Assembly (NCBI GenBank): GCA_018136815.1
Contig: CM030931.1
Coordinates: forward strand, 3,974,148 to 4,038,147
DNA: 64,000 nucleotides
Reading direction: 5' to 3'
DNA from: Isochrysis galbana
Lineage: Eukaryota > Haptophyta > Isochrysidales > Isochrysidaceae
Shown here: piece by piece, positions 32,010-42,400 of the stretch
Position numbering within the stretch: position 1 is the first letter of the stretch
How the letters are laid out: the number at the start of each line of letters is the position of its first letter
Notes under the pieces: generated by a model
What the model saw: only the letters and a program-made list of their open reading frames with translations
Told to the model about the DNA's origin: nothing
Databases searched by the model: none
Program-made: the position numbers and the translations under genes

Positions 32010-33679
32010 TGGTCCCATGGGGAGGGAGGTATCCATTGCGAATGGGCAATTGATCCCACGATGGACGGGGATCGCGAAACGCGTGCTCCCGTCTGATTCT
32101 TTTCATCATCCGGTGACTGGAGGGATCGCGGCCGGACGGGACGCCAGGGTTTAGACCACACACCACACACATCTTCATGCGCACCTCTTGACCTTGACGC
32201 GCTATTATCATTATCGCCTTCTTATTATTTGTCATGACGACTACGTGTTAAAAGGTTGCTGGAGGGGGAGTCTATCCTTGTAAACGGCACGTGGCACTGT
32301 CGCCTTCCGACAACGGCCCTTCAGCCTTCAGTTGTAATGGTAAAAGAAAACTTCTTATTATTCTCACCACTCGCGCGGCCCTGCACACTTCCTACGTAGC
32401 CACGTCCACTTTCCTTAATTCTCCCCGCACCTGCCTTGCGGCCCGTCCCCTCGTGCTCTTCTTAGGGGTAGCCTATTAGGGGCTGGGTGTTTGGGGCTTC
32501 CGGTCGTGGGTCGTGGGCGGATTGCGCCGGTTCTCGGAGGTCCTGTTATCGTTCTCGGCTCCCTCCTGCGCCTCCGGGCGGCCGGCTTCTTCGTTGGAGT
32601 ATTGTGATGTTCGTGTTACGTGGTACCCGGTTCCAGGTTCCAGGCGTTGGGTGTTCTGGGGGGTCACGTGTTGTGTGATATCAGTTGTAATGGTAGATGG
32701 TGATCTTTTTTGCTCTTGTAGTTGATAAACTTAAACTTGGAACCTAAGTCTGCAGTCTGCCGGAGCAGATGTCTAGCTAAGCCAAGTCTTCCGTGGTCCG
32801 TGGTAGTGGTGGACGCCTGACGCTGACGCCTGATGTGAATGTGAATGAATGAACGAGAGTCGAATGAACGACGGCCTGGAATGTAACGAGTAACGATAAC
32901 CTCACAAGTTTATCTTCTACTGGTAAAGGTAAACGCCCAGATCTTTCATCAACACTGACGGCCGCAACCAACACCGTTTTTCTTGTAGAGCGCGTACGTG
33001 TAGATTTTTTTGACCAGGGGGGGAATTCGGGGTGGAGAGCCGCCTGGACGTTGGACGTTGGCGCTCGCGCTCGCGCGCTCGCCACCACGCGTCGACGGCC
33101 CCAGCGTCGCGGAGGTAGAGGTTGTTGTCGATTACGAGCGCGAGCGATTCTATCGAAACAAGCTGGTGCTCGTTCGTTGGGCAAGTTTCAAGGGGCACAG
33201 AGCACAGTCTTGAGAAGGAGAGAGGGAACGCGCGCTATAGCTATAGCTATATATAGCTACGTGGCGACACAAGCCACAAGCCACGATGACACATCACACA
33301 TCACTCACAGCTCACAGTCACAGAACCGCCCAATCAACAAAAAAAAAACCTTTTAATATTCTCGCCTCGCTCGTGGCACTGGAAGACGCTCACGAAGCCT
33401 CGCCCTTTTTCTACCCACTCCCCCACTCCCTGCCTTGCGGCAACTCCCCTCGTGCTCTACTTAGGGGCCCGGGTCGTGCGGGGGTTTCGAGCTAGGCGGG
33501 GTGCACCTGTCCCCATCGGTAGGTTCTCTCCTTCCTCCTGTTTTGATGGGTGACCTGTCTATACAGTAGTTGTTGCCGGGCGTCTTAATATTAGTGCGTA
33601 CGAGCGTTCGCTCAGCGTGTCCGTGGTCATGGACGGTCGTCCGTCCGAGCTGTCGGTCTGAGCGGGGTGACGCGTCGCT
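32010..33679. other. Intergenic; inverted repeat-family fragments
   Basis: 32346-32560 and 33341-33500 hold inverted partial copies of dispersed family A (ATATTCTCGCCTCG then CCTCGTGCTCTACTTAGGGG). 33235-33262 is a short TAGCTATA palindromic run. Nothing else is supported. Confidence 0.5.
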
Positions 33680-34499
33680 TCATGCGAGTCTCTCGGCTAA
33701 GCCGAGAGCTTTCGCTACGAGGCCGAATTCCTCGCTGAGGTGTAGCCTGCCTTTCTCGTCTTCGACAAATATAGGGGTGCTGAGTTCTGTCGTTTTTTTG
33801 ATCTTCGGTTTTCTGCCCTGGGCGGCCTTATATGTGCGCATGGAGTTGTGGGGGTCTGGTGAGGTCTTGCCTCGAACTAAGGTGGCAAACCTTATTAGAG
33901 TGGCTTCAAGGACTGGTATGTAGTGGTAGTTGTACGCCTCGAAGTCAACTCTATAGAAGTCTTTTATTATGTATTTCCATGCTATTATATAGAGCGCTTT
34001 GAGGCTGTCGGGGGTGGTCATGCCGGGGTATGCGAAGAGTCTGTCTTTGATTTTTTGCGCACTCGATCTCTTAGGAGGAGGCGTGTGCTTTGCCAGGGCG
34101 TCTATGGTTTCGAATATCTTTTTAGTCTCGGGGCACCATGCTAAATGACACGATCCCTCTCTGTGGTCGCGGCATAGTCTACATTTAGTCGTTAGGCTAT
34201 TTGGGAATCTGTTCCTAGTGCCGATCCTCCTGTGAGTAATATGCTTAAAGTGCAGGTGTTTGTCCGTGTGTTTTAGCAGCGGCATTGCATATAGTCTAGC
34301 TATATGTATCCATTCATCTTTCGTGATGTTTAGTCTATTCTCCCATGCGGACCTCGCCGCTTGCGAGACGTTTTTTCGGGTCGTTTTAGTCGCTTCCCTG
34401 GCGATGTCGGAGACGGTGATCGCGTCAAGAGCGACCCTTCCTTTCCGTATGGCGTACTCGTCCGCCAACGGGTATTCCATGAATCTCGGGCCTTTGTAC
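33680..34499 (-). mobile_element. Non-LTR retrotransposon polyprotein C-terminus, interrupted by the gypsy insertion
   Basis: The open frame (267 codons from an internal ATG at 34480; reading stays open to the insertion point) carries a C-terminal Cys/His knuckle: CRLCRDHREGSCHLAWC, that is C-x2-C-x7-C-x1-H-x3-C. Such knuckles are typical after the reverse transcriptase of LINE-type elements. Upstream is a basic helical stretch (RKNVSQAARSAWENRL). The frame is cut at 34499 by the gypsy LTR. The continuation should lie beyond 44820; about 120 bp there stay open in a compatible frame, but no motif is recognised. Whether this is the same family as the 1-1797 element cannot be told. Confidence 0.65.
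34495..34499. other. Target-site duplication TGTAC (left)
   Basis: TGTAC directly flanks the LTR at 34500 and is repeated exactly at 44816-44820 beside the other LTR. Five bases is the usual duplication length for Ty3/gypsy integrases. Confidence 0.92.
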
Positions 34500-35347
34500 T
34501 GACGAATTGTGATGGCCCTTAGGGCCTGAGGGCAATGAGGAAGGTGGCAAGCCGGCGGCAGGCGCGGCTGAGGAGACGGCTTCGGAGACGATGACGGGCT
34601 GAAGCCCGTCAGCAGAGGAAGGCGGGCAGGCGGGCTTGAGCGAGGGCGAGGACGGCGGCGAGAACGACATGGAACGAGCGGCGAGAGGCGAGGGCGAGTG
34701 AGAGGAGGGCTGTGATGGCAGGGGCTGGCGAGGCGAGGCGAGTTTGTTGGGTACGAGTGTTACGAGAGCGAGAGCGACGAGAGCGAGAGCGACGACGGAT
34801 GACGACTGACGACAGGACGACGGACAGAGACACCCAGGAAAACACCCCGACTCTCGCCCCACGACTTTCTCACATAACTCGACTGAAATCAAAACCAAAC
34901 ACTCCGATCAGACAACGACGGACGACGATCAAAGGGCGATCTGTCGGCGATCTTGTCTGGAACGGGAATCGCACCATAACGGAAACGAGGGGCAATCCTG
35001 CTGCACAAGATTCCAAGAGACCTACCAAATAAGACGAAAGGAGTGCGATGTGCCTAAGGGGGAGATACGAAGAGGTCGCAAATTAAACCTGATTGCCCCC
35101 AGAAGCAGATAAAGAACCGCAGGGGAGATAGCAAATTAAACCTATCTGCGAGGCGCCTGGGAGGAAGAAAGGTAGGGAAACTTCCCTTCTCTTTCGAGAG
35201 AAAGAGAGAGGGCGCTCCACAACCCACGATCCCATGCATCCAAGCGAAGCTTTTGACCGAGAACGAGAACGAGAGAATTATAACGATAAATACCGAACGA
35301 CGAAGAGAAGAGCGAAGCCTAACGAGTGTCGATTCGCGAATGCGACA
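34500..35347 (-). repeat. 3' LTR (848 bp)
   Basis: Minus strand begins TGTCGCATTCGCGAATCGAC and ends AATTCGTCA. I found no difference from the 5' LTR reading both by eye. Confidence 0.95.
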
Positions 35348-35357
35348 CCCCCCTGCT
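35348..35357 (-). other. Polypurine tract of the gypsy element
   Basis: Minus strand AGCAGGGGGG immediately precedes the 3' LTR. This is the expected primer site for plus-strand synthesis. Confidence 0.8.
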
Positions 35358-35646
35358 AGGATCGAGCGTCCCGCGAGGAAAGAAGAGAACCTAACGGACA
35401 TCGGAGAGCTCCAAGCAAGCCACGAGAAAGGCAGAAGAGCAATCCTGAACGAGACCGAATGAGCCAAGAGCGAAGAGCGAATAAATCCGAAGAGCGAATG
35501 AAACAATAAATCTGAAGAGCGAATGAAACAATAAATCCGAATGGAGGGAGAGCCGCGCACCCAACGCCGAACCAAGACGGAAGACGTGATGAGCGACGCA
35601 CCGAGAAGTTACGAATTACGAACAACGAACAATCGAGGACCGAGGA

Positions 35647-35890
35647 GAACGCGGAACGACAAGAATCGAGAATCGAGAGCGAGAAACGAAGAACGCGGAA
35701 CGACGAGAATCGAGAATCGAAGAACGAGAAACGAAGAACGCGGAACGACGAGAATCGAGAATCGACGATGAATCGAAGAACGAGAAACGAAGAACGCGGA
35801 ACGACGAGAATCGAGAATCGACGATGAATCGAAGAACGAGAAACGAAGAACGCGGAACGACGAGAATCGAGAATCGAGAATCGAAGAACG
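35647..35890. repeat. Tandem repeat in the gypsy 3' non-coding region
   Basis: GAACGCGGAACGACGAGAAT recurs at 35647, 35691, 35735, 35792 and 35849, giving periods of 44, 44, 57 and 57 bp. The longer unit has an extra GACGATGAATCGA segment. The array lies between the polyprotein stop and the polypurine tract. Confidence 0.9.
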
Positions 35891-36437
35891 AACGACGAAC
35901 GACGAACGACGAACTATAAGAATAGTGCGCGACGATCGAAGAGACAGGAAGTACCACACCCGTCCGGACGATAAGGTGTAGAATCGGCGGCCGGCGCGGC
36001 AGACCGCAGGACTCAACGCTGCAACCCATCCTCTTCTCTCTTTTACGAGAGTTTTACCTGGATGTTTGGGCGGTGTGGCGGCACCCAAGTCACAACGCGG
36101 CGTCTCCTGTTCTTCGATATATGAGTAGTCGAACAGCCAACGGCGAAAGGCGGCGAGATATCACGACGGGCTCGGCACGTCACGCGCGAGCTAAACGACG
36201 AGGTACGGGGGTCTCCTGACAGAGCGCAGCGAAAGGGGAGGGAGATCCATCCTCCGTGGTCGAAAGGGGGGGCGAGCCATACCTCTCTTCCCGCGGGGGG
36301 AACTATTCGGCGGCCGCGGGGGGAAATTCGGCGACCGCGGGGGGGAACAGGAAAAGAATTCCCGTACGTTCCCGTACCCCGATCAAACGTAAACGACGGC
36401 GTTGATAGATATCGGGGGGGCGTGACAGTCGAGACTG

Positions 36438-39400
36438 TCAGAAGAACGCAGAGGGTGTATCGAGGAGAGAGACGAGGGTGCGATCCGATGGCGACAGGCG
36501 TGCGGGAGCCTCGGAGCGACAGCGAACGAAGGTAGGCGAGGCAAGGGCAGCGTGCGCAAATGCGTGGGAGCCAAACCACGGGGAACCGCGCGATGATCCC
36601 GACGAGTACCACCACTGCCCGAGGACGAAGACCGCGTGCTGCGGCCGCATCATTGGACCTGCAGGGTTGGCAACAGACGGGCGGGCTGAGACGGGCAAAT
36701 GGGAGACATGAGCAATGGGGCCACTGTGCGAGGACGGTGCGAGACGAGGCGAGCGGCGCGGGGCCTGATGATCCGAGCCGGTGGTCTCGGATCCCACGGG
36801 AGCTTCGATCGCGTGCGACGTCGGCGGAGTTGAGACGGTCTGAGATTGTGATTCTGCAGCCCGCTTTCTCATCTGAGGCTTACGAAGAGGCGGGAAGGGG
36901 TGAGCATCATCATAGGCGGTGACGAGCGACTCGCAGCGGCGAAGCAGTTCGGCTAGCGGCTCCCATGTGGCCGCAGCTTTCGCGTAGCCACGCCATTTGA
37001 CGAGATACTGCCTTGAATCGCCTCGACCCTTGCGGTCAAGGAGGGAATCAACCAGATACTCATCTCTTTGGACGGGGTCTTCATCTGTGAGGGTATAGTA
37101 GGGACGGAGGTTAGTCACATGCACTTCCCCGGAGAGGAGGCGATTTTCTTGGTCGCGTAGTCGGTAGCGGCCAGCGCCAAGCGCCTCAGCAATGCGGTAC
37201 GGTCCGCTGTAGTGGTAGAGGAGCTTGTTGCGGTGTCCTGGAATCTTGCGAACCACCCTATCACCTGGGGCAAATTGGATGGGGGGAGAGTGAGTGCGTA
37301 GCGTGTCGGCGAGTGCGTCGGCTTGAGATTCTAAAGTTGCATCATAAGCCGCGGCCCACGCCGCCTTTAAACGACAATGCACTTTCCAAGCGTACGAGCG
37401 AATTTCCTGAGGTAACTCGGGAGGTGGGCCAGTGTCAGGTGGATCAGAAAGCTGTGCAGGCAGGCGAAGCTCACGGCCATAGAGCAAGGCAGCAGGCGAC
37501 ATGCGGGTAATGCGATTAGCTGAAGCGCGCATGCTCATTAGAAAGAACGGGAGATGATCGACCCAATGACCGCCGCCTTCATCGGTAGCGCGAGCCATGT
37601 TGATCAATGTTTGCTGAGCTCGTTCGACCAGGCCCACGCTCTCGTGATGATGAGGTGTGCTCGGCCGCAAGTCGGTGCCGGTGCGCTCGAGGATGATCGA
37701 GGTGAGTTGACTAGCGAGATTGCTGCCGGAGTCCGAGCGAAGTTGCCTTGGTACTCCGTGCCGAGAGACGACGTACGACATGAAGGCGTGAAGTGCGTCG
37801 GCACTCGAGGGGTCGCCGTTGTGAGGGGCCGCCTCGATCCAACGAGTGAGCGAGTCCACGAAAACGAGGAGCTTGTCGAAGCCTCGAGAGCCCTTGATGA
37901 AGTCGTGCGTGGGAGCCATCGACACGACGTCGCAGAAGACGATGTCGAACGGATAGGCGCCGACCTGCGGTCCCTTTGGATCTGCGAGGTGACGGAAGGG
38001 AGGCTTAGCTAAGGTGCACTCGTGGCATTGGCGAACGTGCTCACAGACGTCTGCGTTCATGCCAGGCCAAAAATATCGGTCGCGTAGAAGGCGCGCCATC
38101 CGGTTGTCGCCGAGGTGGCACAGGTGGTCGTGAAAGGCTTCGAGGTAGGCGCGGCGCATCGTCTTCGGCACGTAGAGGCAAAGCTTCTCGCCATCCCTCG
38201 TTGGCACTCGTCGGTAGAGTAGTCCAGATCGCAACAGGCATCGAGAAGATTCACGACTGAGCCAGCGCAAGCGACGGTGATCGAGATCGGGGTTGTGAGG
38301 AGACGAGGAGAGGAAGCGAATGAGGTCGTGGCAGTCAGGGTCCTCGGCCTGTGCCTCCTTGAGCGCCTCGGCGTTGGGTGTACCGACGTCGAGGTAGGAG
38401 AGGTTGATGGAATCCCTGGTCGTAGAGGACAATCTGGACGATCGTTCGTCGGCTTGCAGACTGGAGGCCGTGGTGGTACGAGAACGAGAGGCGGCGACGG
38501 CTGGTGGCTGACCATCCGATGCCGTGGTGGAGCGAGAGTTAGGGACGACGGCGGCTAGTAGCTGCCCACCCCCCTGCTTAGGAGCGGACGTCTCCGACGT
38601 CTCGTCGTCTGCCGCCACCAAGCGCGACACTCCATCAGCGTCTTTGTGGTTCGCGCCAGGTTTGTGCTCGACGGTAAAGCGGTACTCGGACAACTTGAGC
38701 GCCCATCGCATCAAGCGCGACGCCGGCCCACCCTGGACGGTGTCCTTCATGGTGTGCAACCAACGGAGCGCTTGGTGATCGATGACGAGGCGAAAGTGCC
38801 GGCCCCAAAGGTACGGTCGCCAAGTGCGAATGCTTTCCAGGGCGGCGAGAAGCTCCACCTCGGTGGTGGTCCAATGACGCTCCGCGGCGGTGAGGCGGCG
38901 ACCGTAATACGCGACGACATGCTCGTGCCCATGATCGTCGACTTGCGACAGAATACCACCAATACCCAGGGTACTGGCCGCGTCCGTTTTGACGATGAAC
39001 TCTTTGTCGTGACGAGGCGCCGCCAACACTGGAGCAGACGTGATGAGCTCGATGAGGCGACGGATCGCTGTCTGACACTCAGGTGACTGAGAGACGGTAG
39101 CCACATCGACGCCCGTACGAGTAAGGTCGGTGAGAGGTGCCGCGACGTGCGCGAAACCCTTGATGAACCGACGGTAGTACGAGCAAAGACCGAGAAACGA
39201 GCGGACCTTTTCGAGCGAATTGATGTGACGTGGATCAATCGAGCGTACCGCCTCGACTTTCTTGGGGTCCATCTCGAGACCACGACGAGAAACGACGTGC
39301 CCAAGGTACTCGCCCTTGATAGCGAACAAGATGCACTTGGAGGCCTTACACGAGAGACCGGCCCACCGGAGGCGCTCGAGGACGAGATCGAGACGGTGAA

Positions 39401-42400
39401 GCATTTGCTCGAATGAGGCGTCGATGCGTTCTTCGAGCGTGCTGCCTGTACCTGTCGACCAAATCCCGATGTCGTCCAGGTACGGCATGCAAATTTCCCA
39501 TGCGAGGCCTTGGAGCACCGCGTCCATGAGACGACACATGTAGGAAGGGCCGGATTGGACGCCGAACGGGAGGTAATTGAACTCGTACTTCTGGCGGTGG
39601 GTGCAGAACGCCGTGATGGGTTTGTCCTCCTCCTTGATGGGCAGACACCAGAAGCCGGAGGCGAGATCGAGCAAGCAGAGAAAGAGAGAATCTCGAGAAC
39701 CTTGGCCTCGGGATAGACGATCGATAGCTTCGACGGTGAGCGGTAGAGGGCTGTCCGAGATACGAAGCTTCGAGTTCGTGTCGCGATAGTCGACGCAGAA
39801 GCGAACAGATCCGTCCTTCTTGCCGACTAGGACGACCCGCGAAGCCCAAGGCGAATTCGACTTGCGGATGATGCCCGCCGCCTCCATCTCGGCGACGTGC
39901 TTGTCGACGATGGCGCGGCCCTCGTCACCCATCTTGGACGGAGCGTGTCGGTGGGCTGTAGCACCGGGGAGGAGAGGCAGCTCGACCTCCATGACGTGCG
40001 TGTGCCGAGGGTTCTTCGGGTCGAGGGCGAACGCGTCGATATGCCGTGCCAGCAGGCAGCGTACGCGCTGCTTCTGGGACGGCGACAATTGCTTGTCGGG
40101 GTCAATGGTGATAGCGTCGAGGAGCGCGCGCTGTGCCTCGGTGAGCGAGGACTCGGGGTCGTCTCCATCACCGGCGGCTGTCGACCGCGCCTCGTGCAAC
40201 TTGTACTCGATGTGAGCTGACGCCACCGGCGAGTACGCAGGAAGAGTTACAGGTCGTGGCGCCAAGTTCCAAACGGTGATCAACACCTCTCCCTCCGGAG
40301 TTGGAGTTTCGACGCTAGTGGCGACCATTGGAGGAGAATCGAGGCCATCACGAGGCGGTAGACGGTCGACGAGGATGGCGGAGTCGGGGTAGTTCTCGAT
40401 GACCTCTAGAGGTAGGCGAACAGAGAACGTACCCTTCGATCGCGCGGGGATGGTGATGGGCTGCCTGGTGTACAGAGCAAACTCTTTCAACGAGGCAGCC
40501 GACGACGGGGATCCCTTTGCGAAAAGCGGCTCGACATCGACAGCGGCGAACGAGGGAGAAGGAGACGAAGGAGGACTGCGAGTGAAGTCGAAACGAGGGG
40601 GCGGCTCGAGCTCGGGATCGAGGGGCGGCAATGGAATCGAAGACGGCATCGCCGGCGGCGACTCGCCGTGAGCCTGGCAGGATGAGAGATCGTCCGCGAT
40701 GGGGACGAGCGGCGAGTCATCCGCCTGAGGCGAGTCGGCGGAGATCATAGCGACTAGCGGTGCCGAAGAGATACGAGGGCGAGTAGATACGAGGGATGGA
40801 ACGCGACGATCGTTGACCACAAGGGTCAAGCGGCCATCACGTTTCGCATCAGGCGACAGTTCGATACAGGCGGCGTATGCTTCCAGGAAATCGTTTCCCA
40901 GGAGAAGCATAGGCGCGCCTTCGACGACGAGAAAGCGGTGCCGAAATTCGACACCGGAGAGGGAGAAAACCAACGTAGCGTAGCCGCGAGTTCGAAGGGG
41001 GTTACCATCCGGTCCGACAACGGCAGGTCGGTCCGAAGCGTGTTCGATCAAGACGCAAGCGTCGCGGGGCAATGCAGCCAACAACTCGGTGGTCACAACC
41101 GAGGGGCCGGCTCCCGTGTCGGCGAGAGTCTTGTTGACGGCGAGAGCGGAATCGACGATATAACGAGTAGGGCCCGTAGCGGATTGACGGCAAACGATAA
41201 GATCGCGAACATATAGGCAGTGACGGGGGTAGAGGCTCGGCGGCGTGTCGGAGACAAGCCTCGCCGGTACCTCCCTGGTCACAGAAGCGACAACAGCAGG
41301 AAGGCTGAGAGCAGGCGTGAAGCCCGAGGGAACGAAAGCGGCGTGCCGCTGCTTATGGTCGGCAATGACCTCAGCAACTGAGCGGCGAGCGGGGCGGTCG
41401 AGCGGAGGCAGCGGCGGGTGCAAGTCCGGCAAGGCACCCAAGCCTAGGCGAGATGGCGGCGTCGGAAGCAGAGCAAGGCGTTCCTGGCCTGACCAGGTTA
41501 GACGCAAGGCGGCATGCCAACCCTCTGGAGTAAGCGTGTCCGGAAAGGAAACGGAGGCACACGTCTCCAAGAGAGGAGGCATCGGCACAAACGGCGACGA
41601 GGACGAGGGAGAGGGAGAGGGAGTAAGGATCGGCAACGGCTCCTCCTCCACCGCGGGCGAATGAAGGCGGACCTCTGCGTCGAGAGCCGACGCTAGCGAC
41701 GGAGACAACGGCAGCCAGGCATACGAGATCGAGCCGTGCGCACCGCGCACCGCCGTCCATACACGCCAGCGGTTGCGGACCTTACGAATCATCCGAGCGG
41801 GACGAACGGGTAACAACGACGAGCGGGGCGACCCTAGCCACGGCCGCCACTCCCTATCAATCGCGGCGACACTCGAAACATTCGAAGGCTCAGAATTGGA
41901 ACCAGCCTGAGCCGCCAACCGGCTTGATTGCAGGTCACGAGCCTGAGATAGGAGGGAGGCGGCGGACGCGGCCGGACGAGTCGGAGTACGACGGCAGTAG
42001 TCGAGGACGACGGGCATCCACTGCATCGCCATCGCACCGGCGATACCCACGTAAGTGCGGCTGCGCATCGAGCCGCGATGAGGGGACATGGGGAGGTTTG
42101 CCATTGCGTGCTGGCGACCAGGAACAATGCACGTCGGCACGAGCGGAGGAAGGCTGGGCGAAAGGTAGAGCCCCGTAGCCTTAGTATGTCCCGTTCCATG
42201 TTGCCATGGATGGACGTATTGCGTGGCTTCGAGACCCCCGAGTAGCGACTTGGCATAGTGGTGCATCTTCGGGTTCTCCACCGCCAGAAACGGAGCCCTG
42301 GCGTTCAAGCGACGGCGAAATTGCGCGACGTCGCACTTAGCGATCAGCACGTCGGCATGCAAGCACGGGTTAGCGCAAAGGACCGAGTCCCTAACCGCAT

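Noticed and set aside
35900-36430. A possible env-like third frame downstream of the gypsy polyprotein
   Set aside because: The minus-strand frames there are repeat-derived or overlap the polyprotein end and lack a signal peptide or membrane anchor.
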